Source of the DNA: Mytilus galloprovincialis
Taxonomy: Eukaryota > Mollusca > Bivalvia > Mytilida > Mytilidae
Direction of reading: 5' to 3'
NCBI RefSeq assembly: GCF_965363235.1
Contig: NC_134842.1
Location: 5,917,112-5,981,111 of the forward strand
DNA: 64,000 nucleotides
Shown here: positions 12,180 through 26,900 of the stretch, piece by piece
Layout: each line of letters starts with the position of its first letter
Numbering within the stretch: the stretch's first letter is position 1
Position numbers and translations under genes: made by a program
The notes under the pieces: generated by a model
The model's database searches: none
The model's input: only the letters and a program-made list of their open reading frames with translations
Told to the model about the DNA's origin: nothing

Positions 12180-12540
12180 CTGGGATCACAATCGTTATCA
12201 AAGGTTCCAGGATTATAATTAAATATGCCAGACGCGCGTTTCATTTACATCAGTGACGCTCAGATCAAAAAAGTTATACAGCCAAACAAGTACAAAGTTG
12301 AAGAGCATTGAGGACCCGAAATTCTTAACAGTTGTGCCAAATACTGATAAAGTAATCTATTCCTCGGATAAGAAAATCCTTAGTTTTTCGATTGTTTTAT
12401 CAACAGGAAATTTATTAAAATTACCATATAATTGGTATTCATGTCAACACCGAAGTGACAACTACTGAGCTGGTGATACTCGCGGGGACAAAACGTCCAC
12501 CAGCAGTGGCATCGACCCAGTGGTATAAATAGTTATGAAA
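12180..12540. repeat. Interspersed repeat family D
   Basis: Blocks 'gacgcgcgtttc', 'agttatacagccaaac', 'gaagagcattgaggac' and 'catcgacccagtg' recur near 15090-15540, 42500-42800, 50880-51000 and 51725-51870. Confidence 0.7.
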
Positions 12541-13584
12541 GGTACCAGGATGTTACACTTATCCAATTTATAATGTTTTATGTATCAGATAAGTTATATT
12601 CGTTTGAGCGTGGCAAATTAGAATATAAATATATGTATGAGAGTTATCCCTCCATCTGAATCATGAGGTGTACGTCATTTTTTGTTGTTGTTGATAAATT
12701 TCTTGAAAATCTGTACAGTTGTTTATGTTTGGCAAGTATATTTAATATTATACAACGCAGAATTAATTTAGAGGTAATCTTTATTTCTCATTATATTGCT
12801 GCTGCTGTAAAAAAAATGTATGATGTATTATTCTCCAATTATCTATTAGATTAGTTGAGCAAAAATTATAAACATGTTTTAATGTTTTATAAATACAAAT
12901 TGAACTTGGCATTTGAACTTACTATATTGTTATGTGTATCTACCCCAATAGATAATTTCTATATAGTATTATCAATTTGACAATTCTCTACCAGAGACCA
13001 AATGACATTTACATTAAAAACTATAGGTCAACGCAGGCCTTCAAAAATCAGTAAAACCCATATAGTATATTCAGCAATACAATGCCACTTGATGACAAAT
13101 GTAAAACAATTCCCACGAAGAAATTAACGTGCTGATTCATGTACAAAGAAATGAACGGAAAACAAATATGATATTCAGCAACAAAAAACAACCAATGAAT
13201 TGAAGGTTCATGACTTTGGACAGGAACATGAACACTGTGGCGGGAGTAAACTAATTTGATGGCTGACCACCTCCCCTAACCTAACCTCGGATAGTGTTTG
13301 AACGGGACAGCATAAGAACAGTTAAATCAATCCTATTTCGATCTTTTTTTTTAGATATAATTTTTCAAATATGACGTAATTTTTGAGCTTTTTCAGAAAT
13401 TCAAATGTCTTATTAATATTATATTTCTGTAAACATTTCATCGTTTTAGCTTTATTCAATCATTCATTTTTTAAAGCTATTATACATGTTATAGGCACAC
13501 TTTGTCAGCACACTTAAACATACATTCTTTTTTATGGTTGTTCATACCGGTAAAAATGACCATGATTCTATAAACATTGAAAGG

Positions 13585-13750
13585 GGTCTCGGTGGCCGAG
13601 TAGTCTTAGTAGTTCCTATCGGTAGCCAGTCAACACAGAGGTTGTGTGTTCGAATCCCGCTAATGTGGATGCACTCGACTCCAATCGCCATTAAAAACAC
13701 AAAAAATCAAAAATCAAATCAATTAACAGTGAAGATTAATATGAGTTCAG
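13585..13750 (+). mobile_element. tRNA-derived SINE
   Basis: Pol III-type boxes: 'ggtggccgag' near 13591 (A box) and 'gttcgaatcc' at about 13648 (B box), followed by a tail with A-rich 'aaaaacacaaaaaatc'. The head does not fold as a complete tRNA by eye, so a SINE is preferred to a gene. Confidence 0.65.
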
Positions 13751-14769
13751 TTTATCATGATTATGTGCATTGGGAATAAAACATATGGAACTGAAGTTGC
13801 TCAATTTTGGATCTTTTGTTTTGTTGTTGGTAAAACGTTTTATTTACGTAATTTCCTTGCATAAACCATTATATACTGTAGGTGTTTATGGTAAAGTTTT
13901 ATAAAGACTCGCTTTTCGTTGTCATAATGACAAATAAACGGATATTTATTGTCGTTTGTTCCTGATCTTGATGCGTATTTTCCCGTTATCGCTTGATAAT
14001 GTATAATACAATTAATTGCATTGCTTATCTTGACCTTTGTGCACAAAAACATACACAACTAGACGAATGTAGTTCATGTCGATCGAATGCATATGTTCAG
14101 ACTATCCGCTTGTTCTTACCAAAACGTGTTGACATTTCAAATAACACATCTCTACGCACCCTGATAAGGATTTGTTGTCTGAACATATGTTTACATGTAT
14201 ATAAGGTATACTTTAAACACAAAAAGTTCAAATGTATTGTCTCCATCATTCGTTTTCGTTTCCTTGATATAATTTAACATACGTAATAAGAGCAATTATA
14301 AGTATTCAATATACACATTTATATATATATTTGTTAGGAATAAAATAATACATTGTATAATTATTATTGACATCAATTCAACTGTTAAATTAGATTATTA
14401 TATGTGTTTTACAATATATGTGCATCTTTAAATATAGTATCACAAACTGATACATTTTTGTGTTTTTTTTAATGACTAAAATAACCGTTACAGAATTAAA
14501 GATAGTTATTTGTGTTATATATGAAAAAAAGCAAAATATACAATAATTGATCACATATTATTAATGTATTCCAGATACAGGAGTTCAATTCGCGCATATA
14601 TTTTTATTATTTAGATTGTTTAATAATAACAAACCCAGGATAGCCCAGTGTACATTGTAGCTACCTTCTTTAATCTGAATATTGAGTCATTCAAGTATTC
14701 AATGATTCTTGTGCTTCTCATTTGCATACAGTGTTTTTCTATGGATGGGTATTGGAACTATAATGAACT

Positions 14770-14931
14770 TCAATTTGGACACAGCTGAATACAAGCCTTA
14801 TTTGTACTGTTCGAAATATTTCGGAACATCTCCGGAATTGTATCCAGGCCAAATATAGGTTCTGCCCAAGTGTTAACTGCCAGCGTTAATACTGCAATCC
14901 CGATAATATTCATAACAATACCAGCAAATAC
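14770..14931 (-). CDS. SLC13 exon 15 (last coding exon)
   Basis: Residues 561-613 and stop: the last membrane helix G-I-V-M-N-I-I-G-I-A-V then N-T-W-A-E-P-I-F, and a short extracellular tail with two N-glycosylation sequons. The open frame upstream of 14931 is intron. A minus-strand AATAAA lies near 14600. Confidence 0.96.
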   Translation of the reverse strand, partial: VFAGIVMNIIGIAVLTLAVNTWAEPIFGLDTIPEMFRNISNSTNKACIQLCPN

Positions 14932-17900
14932 CTGTATAAAAAAGTGTTTATTATATTGCTTTATTAAAATCCCACACAGAAATTTGTTCGCACAAGTATG
15001 GATTTTAGAATACAAAAACCCACACAGAACACTTGGTGTCATATAAACTAGGAAAGCCTCAGCAGACCAGCTCAATATTGTCCGATATAACTATTTTATA
15101 GTTAATAACATTAACGGTACCAATTTTACTGCACCAGATGCGCATTTCGACAATACATGTCTCTTCAGAGATGCTCATGGCCAAAATATGTAAAATCCAA
15201 AGCTTATATAAAAGATGAAGAGCTATAATCCAAAAGTTCCAAAAAGTATAGCCAAATCCGTGAAAGGAATCAGAGCTTTGCATGAGGGAGATACATTCCT
15301 TAATTTATAATGATTTTTAATATTTTGTAACAGAAAATTTAATAACACAAAATAATCGTCTTTTCATGCCAGTACCGATGTTCATGATGTACTGGCTACT
15401 GGGCTGGTGATACCCTCGGGGACTCACAGTCCACCAGCAGAGGCATCGACCCAGTGACAGTAATAACATTAACGGTGCCAATTTTTCTGCACCAGATGCG
15501 CATTTCGACAATACATGTCTCTTCAGTGATGCTAAAGTACACCTGCTTATTTTACATCATGGAAAGTGACAGTCAGGACGAGGAAATTGAAGAGGGTGGG
15601 GAAGGGTTATTTTCGTGCAACGTGTTTTGCCATTTTTATTTTACGTAAAGCCGTGAAAAGATCCGCTATTCACCCTGTTTCGTGCAATCGGTAAAAAAAC
15701 GTGCAAGACATTTTCAATTGTTCGTTCATCGTGAAATGACAATTTTATTTCGCGTTCTTCCGTTCAGATACTCCCTTTATGCCCCTCATTTAACAAGACT
15801 CAATATGATATTTTTATGAACAACGAAAGAAGTTTATCAATAGAAGACAAATGATTTAGTTTTGAGTACATTTTTTTACAATAAATTGTTATTTGGTTTT
15901 AACTAGCTTCCAGATTTAGCATTGAATTTTCAAATATATTTGGGTCTCGAGCATCTCTGAGTACAAGTATTGACGAAATGTGCATATGTTGCAGAAAAAA
16001 AACATTTGTACCGTTAACTTATGTTTATTTTTTAAAATGCGAGTTCAAACCAATCGACTGCATTGTTTTTGTATTTATAGGGACTCAATTTTCTTCTATT
16101 TGATGTGTTTTTCTCAGTTTTAGTTTGTAACTCGGATTTGTTTTTTTCTCAATCGATTTATGAATTGCGAACAGCAGTATACTACTGTTGCCTTTATTTA
16201 CGACAAATGATCTAGATAGGTCATTTACGAAAAATGATCTAGATAGATAGTTGATGGAAAGCAAGTATTTGTTGTGATTCTTATTATTCTTTTATCAATA
16301 ATATGTTCAATTATAAATAAACGTATATCCTCGTCAGTTAGTCTCCTCTATATACATGTAGCTGTTTTATCAGCAAAAAGTAAAATCATAAAAAAAACTG
16401 AACTTTTAAACGGAAAATTTAAAACGGAGAGTCCCTAATCAAATGGCAAAATCAAAAGATCAAACACATCAAACACATCAATCGAATGGACAACAACTGT
16501 CATATTTCTGACTTGTGACAGGCATTTTTTTATGTAGAAAATGGTAGATTAAACCTGGTTGTATAGCTAAAACACAACCTATTGTCATAATCATATAAAC
16601 ATACCATGTCGTAAATCTTTAAGTATCCCGTAGAGAACACGATTGCGTTTGGAGGTGTTGCTACTGGTAACATGAAAGCAAATGAACAAGCAATGCAGAC
16701 ACTAATCATCATATATAATGGATGCAGGTTCAATCCTATGGCCTGAAAATAATAACAAACATTTTACATTTTATTTGTAATACACCAGCTAAGCTAATAA
16801 TACACCCCCATTGTTTCACAAGAACACATGATGAATTTCCCTTTGTATGTAGGTTGTATCTTACCCTTCCAGAGCACGTGAGATCACCCCAATTTGTATG
16901 TGGGGTTCGTGTTTCTTAGTACCAACCCAGGAAAACGGCAGTTGTTATCTTATGGTTCGTTTCTATGTGTTGCATTGTCGTTTGGTTTTGTTCACTTTAG
17001 TGTTTCTGTTGTGTCCTTGTTTTCCTCTTATAGTTGATGTGTTTCCTTCTGTTATAGTTTGTAACCCGGATTTGTGTTTATCTCAATCGGTTTATGACTT
17101 TCAAACAGCGGTATATTTCTATTGCCTTTGTTTAGTTTTTTTTCTCTGGTGCGGTTTGTGTACTTTTGTTTGTCTGTTTGTTGTTTTGTTTAGCCATGGT
17201 TTCGTCAGTTAATTTTAGATGAATGAGTTTGAATGTCCCTATTGTGTCATTCACCCCTCTTTTATAATACTCTATGTTTTTATAAGAATACCAAAGCTAA
17301 AATCACACCGAGCTTTCAGCGATGTTCAAACATTACAAGCAAAATTCAAATATATATACAGTCGTAGTTTTTATTTGATGACATATGTACTTAATCAAAC
17401 CGGAAAGGCAGTCGTAATTGTAATGTGCTTTCAAATACATACTAACTCAAACATGTGTATTCGTAATTGTAATGTGACGTGAAACGTTCTAAATCAAACA
17501 TTAAAGGAATTCGTAATTTTAATGTGTAATATTACGTATTAAATCAAACATTCTTTGTTTCATGTAATAGAGACATTACTTTTGAATGTTACCAGTATAA
17601 ATACACATGGATAGCGGCTAGATTGATTTATGAGGGAGACCCAAAGTAATGGGTGGTTAGTACAGAACTGAAGAATAAGTTTAAGCTCTTGGAAGGTCGG
17701 GGATTATAAATATTGAAAAAAGGTCACACAGCCTTTTGTTTTGACCTTAAAGAAAAGTAGTGCATATGAATGAGGGGGGGGGGCATGAATTATAGGATAT
17801 ATATTTTACGACATTTATAGTGGAAGTGGCAAAGTTTTAGCCGTAAAGGATTTCCTAGGGGGAACCTACACTATCTATATTTTCAGAAATGACCATGTAT

Positions 17901-20900
17901 GCAGGAGTTTTTGTAATGTGACACGGTACGTGCTAAATATAACCTGATAGGCAGTAGCAATTGTAATTTGACACGGTACGTACTAAATCAAACCTAATAG
18001 GCAGTAGTAGTTGTAATGTGACATGGTACGTACTAAATCACACATGATAGGCAGTAGTAATTGTGATGTGACAAGGTACGTACTAAATCAAACATGATAG
18101 GCAGTAGTAATTGTTATGTGACAAGGTATGTACTACATCAAACATGATAGGCAGTAGTAATTGTAATGTGACATGGTACGTACTAAATCAAACATTATAG
18201 GCAGAAGTATTTGTAATGTGACTAGATACGTACCAAATCAAACATTATAGGCAATAGTAATGTGGCTGTAGCAGTATTGCTCGTTACTTCTGTTGCTCCA
18301 GCAACAACACAACAAATTATTAAATTGATGATCCAGGGTTCGTATTCGTTAATCGAACTGAGCTCACAACTCAACCATTTAGACAACCCAGAAATCTGAA
18401 AAATACAAAAGCAAAATACATGTTTAATTTTTATTCCAGTGTTAACTGGTTAATCGTAAGGTCTTTAAAAACTCTAAAGGTATCCAATTTATCTCCAAAG
18501 CTGGAAATTATTGTCGTCAACGAGACAAGAATGTACTATACGAGCGTATCTAAAGAAAAACTAATCAGCTAACCAGAAGCTTACCAATTTTTTAAATTTT
18601 TTGGGTGGCCCAACATAGCCGTGATAGGGGTGCTCTTGAAGCTGCAGTTTTTGTAAGATTTTGTTCAATGTTGCAGGTCATGATCAGTTCATACAGATGA
18701 CATCAATGATTTTTGTCTTGTACCTGACTTACCTCACGCGTAAAATTTTATAAGAATTCCGAACTAGCCTGACATTTTTAAATCGGACTTGTTTACCTAG
18801 TATTTGCCTGACAGTTATAATTTTATTACTGTAGTATGGAGGACTTTAATGAAAGTCAAAATCTAATTCGTACACTTTCAAGACGTGCCTAATGCTTACA
18901 TTCTTATAGGTATACCTGAATCGCATGACAAATAAATAATTATTAGTATATTCGACTTGCCTGACTGTAATAATCTAATCAGTGTATCTGCCTTACTTGG
19001 CACTTATAATCTAATTGGCATACCTGACTTGCAAGAACCTCATAGTCTAATTAGTTTACCCGACTACATGACCCTCGTAGACTTGCATGACCCTCATAGT
19101 CTAATTAGTTTACCCGACTTGCAAGACCCACAAAGTCTAATTAGTTGACCTGACTTGCATCACCCTAATAGTCTAGCTTGTTTACCCGACTTGCATGACC
19201 TTCATAGTCTAATTAGTTTACCCGACTTGCATGACCCTCATAGTCTAATTAGTTTAACCGACTTGCATGACCCTCATAGTCTAATTAGTTTACCTGACTT
19301 GCATGACCCCCATAGTCTAATTAGTTTAACCGACTTGCATGACCCTCATAGTCTAATTAGTTAACCCGACTTGCATGACCCTCATAGTCTAATTATTTTA
19401 CCCGACTTGCATGACCCTCATAGACTTGCATGACCCTCATAGTCTAATTAGTTTACCTGTCTTGCATGACCCTCATAGTCTAATCAGTTTACCCAACTTG
19501 CATGACCCTCATAGTCTAATTAGTTTACCCGAATTGCATGACCCTCATTGTCTAATTAGTTTACCCGACATGCATGACCCTCATTGTCTAATTATTTTAC
19601 CTGACTTGCATCAGCTAAAGCGAAACCACCACCGAGGAGTACTAAAACTCCCCAAGGTACTTTCTGGTTAGTGACCTGCCAATTTAAAATCGGTCGGTAT
19701 GTTGGTTTCTCGTATTCATTAGTGGTACCTACAGAAGTATAAAGATACAAAATGACGAGTATGCAACGTTTAATATGATTAATCATGTATACTTGTATGT
19801 ATTCCTTGTTTGTGAAAAAATCACAAAAACACCGAACGCCGAGGAAAATTCAAAACGAAAAGCCATTCATCAAAAGGCAAAATCATAAACTCAAACACAC
19901 AAAACGAATTGATAACAACGAATCCATCGTTACTAGTATAGAACATAACAAGTTGTTCATTTTTATGATAATGAAATTATAATCAAAACGGAAAAAATAC
20001 ACGTTTTACCAGTTTATCTTGGTTAATATCATATGAACCGTATTTTCTAGATGTTTTCGTATTTCGAAATTTTTTAACCAATGCATGCACTAAATGTTTA
20101 TACCAATGTATATAATAATCTTAGCCTTGCATGAACGATTTTTATATTCCTTATACATTTATAGCGTTTTTTCGACGAATAACATTTCTATTAAGGGCTG
20201 TTGATAGCAATTAAGCAATTGACCTTAGAGTTTGTTTGCGAAGTTTACCGGTTCGTGACATGTAAACAATAAAATCAGAGCACGTGCAACATGTGGAAAA
20301 CGTGACAGATAAGAGCCATGACATTTGTTGTCATATTTCCATGCCTTCCCATTTGTTAACTAAGCCCATTATACACATGAGTTAAATTAATTTGAAGTTT
20401 CATATGACTTAAAGGTGACACTGTTTTATGCTATTGTAATAATTATATTTATTCAAGTTGGCCTGATTTGTTTTGTGTGGCCTGATGGTTGTTTACTGAA
20501 TAATCTTATAACTGTGCAGTTTAGAAATCACTGGAACAATCACAGAATGATTGGAACTTTCCATTTGACTTACATAATGATTCCAGAATGATCCTAATAA
20601 AAGATGCGTTATTTAAACTTCTACATTTAACTGGAAACTTTTGTTGTAACTTTCTAGGACGTTCCATTTCCAGATTGTTCTAGAAATTTCCGTGACAACT
20701 ATATATATACAGACACTCAAGTTCTCTCAGACTTAGACATGGATAGACATTAGTATTTACATTATTTGGATTGACACTTTAATTCTACAAACAACATCAT
20801 ACTGGATTGTGACCTTAGTAGTGAACGTAATATACAGATTGGATTCCGAGAAGATTTCCGAATACAGATAAAGATAAAAGATTGGGCTCGCATATTTTGA

Positions 20901-23900
20901 CAGTTAAATTGACAGTAATATTTGTGTAATACTTCTTGTAAACTTTTGTATAATAAATCTGGTTAAATTTTATTATTGATTTGTGTCTTTTGTTGGCTAC
21001 AATTTTAAGGTGATTTCTGGCCGTAACAACTGATATTACAAAGAATTGACAAAACCAATTGTCTAATATAGAATCGATATCAAGTATTGTATACGGAATC
21101 TCTTGTCAATAAATTTTTAAGACGATTTAATTTTTACTTAATAAATATGATATTGTGATTAATCTATTTTGATTTAATATAATGTACATTTGTATCTCCC
21201 ATCATTCAAATGAGACCATAATGGCCCATATGCATAAAGCTACTCAAAAGTGTACTCTGTAAACACGTAAGTTAAGGGAACTCCGCACTTATTAACTAAC
21301 CTGTTAGCGTATAAGATTCTAAAACAAGTAATTCCTTAGTAAAATCTAAGTTGGTTCAAGTCGCATACTGCTGTTCAATAGTCTAAAATCGATTGAGAGA
21401 AAACGAATCCAGGTTAAACTAAAATAGGTGGTCAGTGATCATAAAGCTATCAAATGAGTCTATTGATAAACCACAAAGCACTGCACGAATGCTCTTACTG
21501 TATCAGTCAGTCACGTACATTTGTTTATAGAAGCAATTAATCAAAACTCCGGATCCTAAACAGTGCAAGATATGGAAATGTATTTTTCTTCTATGATTTT
21601 GTAATATTAAGTATCAAAAACAGCTAAATATGAAATTTTGATAAAAATTAGTTATTTTTGTATTTTGCTACATTAAATAAGTATCTTAGTTAGCACGTAC
21701 TAAATGTTCGTATTGAATGTGCATGTCATTGAAATTATATCAACTTGGAAATGAATCATTTTCTTAAATGATTTTATTTAGTATGGCAAATTGGTCGTTA
21801 GGTTCTAAGTAAAGGCATCTGTAGCCCTTTTCACAAAATATCTTAAGTGTAAAATAAATCTTACGACAAAAAATATTTAGTTGAATTATTAAGGAACATT
21901 ATAGACTTACGATGAATTTTACACTTAAGATTGTTTGTGAAAAGGGCTACTGCTCTTTAGTCGGGTTGTTGTCTCTTTGACAAATTTCCTATTTCTATTC
22001 TCAATGTTTTCATTGAAAATTAACACTTTGGACGTTTTATGATCTATTATTTTATGTTATATATATAACTTTTGATGCATATAATAAGAATGATGACATA
22101 AATAAAGTTTTATAACATTTATGAATATCCAAGTTTGATAGGATATCCCCTTTTGTAATTGAAGTGTATCGAACCTATAATGTGCGTCCTTCAATGCCAT
22201 TGATTTGATAATACACCTGTATACGTTTGAGTATTTTCATCAATATTCAACTTCAAACTAGTCAACAGATTTGTGATAGTTTATCATTAAGTCACTTACT
22301 TGAAATTTTGTTCCAACAGAAAACATTTGGTATCTCTGCAGGCAAAATAAAAAGTAAACACGCCATTAAGATGGACGCTGTTGAGTCACTAACGTACTTA
22401 GTTTTACTGTAAAGACAAAACATATAGGTTGCTATAAAGGATTTTTGAGAAACGTCATGAAATGTCTATTGATCATGGAAAAGGGAATGAAATGGATGAG
22501 CATTAGACAGAAATAGACTGACATAACTAAGCGTTTTTAAAAGAAATGTAAATTTAAAGGTTGTTGCGACGTTTTTAGTAATGCGAAAAAAATAGACAGT
22601 ATCAGGTTTGCAATAATTAAATCTCGAAATCATATGTTCAATAGTCATTGCATGCATGAAATATTCGTATAAGAATTATTTAGATCTATGGTCTGTGAGT
22701 TGCTATACATTTTCACAACAAATGAAATCTACGTTTCCATTCAAATGGTGGGGTAAAACATAAAAATGGACATTCATACAATAGCCGTCATTGACCTTGT
22801 CGTATGTGATATTTTCTGTTAATCCCTGAGAAAAGATTATAACAATATTTATGACGAGCAACATCAGCAACCGTTAACCATATGAATACACATAAAGGCA
22901 AAACATACTGTTTTCAGTGAGTTCGTTGCGTATTCTTGAAGGTGTAATACCACCAAATCATGGTACGTCACATCCGGTTGCATACGACAGTAGGTCTAAA
23001 AAAATATTCCCTTGAATTTGACAGTTGTAGAAAATTAACCCTGCATTTCGATGCACTTAAATTTTTTTGAGTCATAAACATGTATGTTGGGTGTCTGAAA
23101 GCATCATTCTTTTTTTATTTGATGGTCTTATAAAATATTTTGGAAAGTTAAAGTTACATAGTTATCAAAGCAGGTAACCAGTAAATAACAGTGTAAAAAT
23201 TGGGTTGTTTACTTCCGGTGTTGGTTACTTTCTTATATGCAATGAAATGTAGTGTGAAATTTTCACTGTAGCACTGGAAAAGATTAAACTTTATTCATGC
23301 AAAGTATTTCTTTGGTTGAAATAAAGGTAAATACTGTACATTTTTTTTAAAAGTGCCAATTTAACAAAAACTAATAGGGGAAAATCAATGGTGGTATTAC
23401 ACCTATTTATGTTTCTTAAAAAGAAAAGATTCCAAATAAATTTAAAATATATGTATAAGACATCGTCAACATAAGCGATATGCTTGCGCACGCATAAGGT
23501 TCAATGTCAGAGGCGGATTTAGAGGGGCCCAGGGGGCCCGCCCCCCCCCATTTTTGGGAAAAAATTGGTTACTTATATATGACCCGCCATGACATTTGCA
23601 GGCTTATGGAGGTAGAACGTCATTGTTAGAAAAATTATAAACATGATAAATATCGAGATTCAATGAAATACGTAATTGTGAAGAAGAGATAAACACTTTC
23701 CTCGGCTTCATTTTGCGGACGCCGAACTATACATCATCTATAAGTTTTGAAGAAGTTTTACTTTATCGTTTGAAGTGAAAAATATTTGAATCTACATTTT
23801 AAATTGATACAAAAAAAAAATAATTTCTGCCCTATAGATTTCCTTTCATAAATAAAGTCTGAATATATCCATAATTAATGCACCGTATCAAATGCATTTA

Positions 23901-26900
23901 AGATAACACCTACTTATAAACTGTTACGCGTCGCATACTATGTATAGAGACATGCATAATAAATCTAAATTAAAAAAAAGGAATTCTTAATGCTTACTTT
24001 GACAAATGTTAAACTAACTTCATTTCAAAAAGTTTAAATTACATGTTCTAAAATAGAGCTAAAAATTGCTTGCATTGTAGTAAATTTAAGTCTTTAAAAT
24101 TTTATTCAAATACGCTATTGAACATCACTAAAAGCCAATAAATACAAAAATTTTGTGTTTTTTAAATAAGGGCATTCAATAAATAAAAGTCGTTACAGAA
24201 CAGTCCCATTTTCATACCGGTATTCGAAATGACTCGTTTCATTGCTATTACAACAAATATGTCATAATAACATGACAGAGAGTTTTGTTTCGGAATATTC
24301 TAGATAAATATACAAAAATCAATTTTAGACAATGTACCCTCCTAAGCCTGGAAATGGTTAGTCACATATAATTAACGGCGTTTTTCTCACAATGACGTTC
24401 TACCTCCATAAGCATGGATATATCGTGGCTATATTATATTATAGGGAATCACTGAAGCGTGACTGGAGCGGGCCCCCTCTTAGGTCTGTCAGTGGTCCCC
24501 CACTTATGAACATTCCTGGATCCGCCACTGAATGTGTTCTTCAAACAAACAAAAAAAGGAAGATATATGTAAATATTCGTAAAAGCATTTATCACTCCGA
24601 TTTTCCGATGGTTATCCTTCGTAATTTGTAAAACTATTAGAAACAGATATACTCACAATGCAAGTGACCATCCGTGAATATCAGGAAGATCACGGAAAAT
24701 CCAAAGTATTGCTAAACAGATAAATACTATCAACACTGTTGCTTCCGCAAACCTAGGATAAGATAAAGCAGACTAGTATTGAAATATTGCTTTCAGAAGA
24801 CGACCTTCTAAGATTTAAAGTTATACATTTGCGGTATGCAGCATCATTCTACAGCTAGTTTTTAAATTTGTGGATATGCCTTTTTTACTGTATTGTTTTA
24901 GGTACAAATCTTTTGTCTTTGCATCCTTAATGCAGCGCTACGTGTGTTGATTGAAAAAAGAATGCTTTCATTTGGTACTTTGAGCATTTGTAACAACAGT
25001 TGTCTTTGTGTATATGTTTCAAATTACTTATACATTTTACTATCATAAACTGTACCAATTTAACTACACCAAATTACGCATTTGGACAACAAATGTTTCT
25101 TCAATGATGTTCTGGGGCAAATAACTTGAAAATCCAAAACTTATTAAAAAAAAATAAGGCAAGAGCCTATAAAACTAAAAAAAAGAAGGTTTAAAAAGTC
25201 TAGTTTTAAAAGTAGTAATAAGCATTTATATCATTGATTTTGAAATTTGATGATTCACAGTAATTTACAATTCTCGGCTGTGAACAACATATGTAATGTT
25301 TTGATGAATAAAACAACATTTAAAATGTGATATACATATTAGAGAGTCTGGTCTGCTTTTTTGTTTTATATCGATCTGATGTTTTAATCCTTTTTGAAAT
25401 TTCTATGTAGCAACATTCCAGCAGCGCAAGCATACGGGGTATATATCTCCCAATTGAAACGATATCCCGGGCTTGTATTTTCTATCATGATTTCCTTGAT
25501 AGAGGGTTGCTGCTCACAAGGAAGCTACATGTATTAAACCAAGGGTTCCAATTGGTGAAGTTGAAATCATCCCTTCGTAAATTGTCGGACGCCATCACGA
25601 GTTGGTTGACTGTAACTGTTGCAAGTGTGTCGATCGTTCATCAACCTAAAAATTTTCTATAGTGAAAACGCAGAACTGAAAAAGCTTCCATTGTCGTCTC
25701 TGTAAATAATTACTTCATTCAAACAATAAACAATCATATCCATGTTGATAAAATTTCAGAAAAGACGTACTTCACAATAAATGTAAACGTATTAAATTAA
25801 TTTTATTAAAACTATCAATTATCATATTCTATACTTAGGAACTATGAAACAAAGTAAAAACAAATACTGACAAACAATATATGTATGAAGGAATTAATGT
25901 AACTAAACTTACGTAATTTTTCCAAGTTTTTTAAATTCCTGATCTATTGCTGTCTTGATGGCTTTAGATCTACTTCTGTTTGCCTTGTTTAAACACCTAA
26001 TAAAAATTACAAAATGTGACTTTCTGTCAAAATACGAATATTGTTTCTTACCTTAATTCATTCCTTTTCGAATTTCATTCACCGGTTGTCACATACATGT
26101 ATTTCACATGAATGTATATAAATATATATATATATCAAATCATTATTTCTGTTTCTGCATCTTTCAATCCTTTACGTCTGATAATTAGCTAATCTGCAAT
26201 CAATTCTATGTTATGTCTACACTACCATGTTCTGTGTTACAAATCTAGATTATACTAAAAAGGAAAAATAACACTAGTCCACCGAAAGCTGATTTTGTTT
26301 GTACAGTATACATGTAGGTGGCAATATAGAGCGCATGACATAGTGTAGGTGTTGTCTTCACGATATCTCAATAGCATAAGTTAGTTCACATCCCGGCGAG
26401 GGAAGAACAAAACTTTGTTACCGAAAATATGCAGATTTAAAATATGCTGATAGTTAGAATAATTATATAGATATAATTATAAGTAGTAGTATGCATATGA
26501 GTGTCAATGAGACAACTCTCCGTCCAAGTCACAAATTGTAAAAGAAAACTAGTATATTAGGTCAAATTATGGTCTTTATCAACACGGAGCATTGGCTCCC
26601 ACTGAACAACAAGTTTTAAACGGCCCCAAAAAATGACTAGTGTAAAACTATTTAAACGGGAAAACCAAAAATAAATGTGTTGAAAAATCATATTATGGAA
26701 GAATAGCGTCATTCCACTAAATATACTCACCCACATCGAATGAAAAGTAACTGAATCCAAAACCATGAAATAATGAGCATAATGAGCGATAATAAGAATG
26801 CAAATCCCATCCAGTTTGCAAACGTTATTCCTGCATCTGTGCCTTTTTTAGTTGCATCATACTTACTGAAAAATCATTTACAAATATCAAGTACAAATTA

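Larger units (their letters stand above)
9271..14769. other. Intergenic region between the convergent carbonic anhydrase and SLC13 genes
   Basis: No gene was recognised. It holds a ~50-bp tandem array (9525-10060), family B, D and A repeats, a foldback (11782-11880) and a tRNA-derived SINE (13585-13750). The open frames here fall in repeats. Confidence 0.7.

Noticed and set aside
16898..17212. 104-residue hydrophobic plus-strand frame
   Set aside because: It lies in interspersed repeat family E, which recurs elsewhere in the window without keeping the frame.
18940..19611. CRISPR-like array (36-bp repeat)
   Set aside because: Units are contiguous with no unique spacers, and the genome is animal.
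18957..19671. Plus-strand frames with a 12-residue L-H-D-P-H-S-L-I-S-L-P-D repeat
   Set aside because: They are the translation of the 36-bp array, whose period is a multiple of three. There is no conserved domain, and the array is intronic on the other strand.
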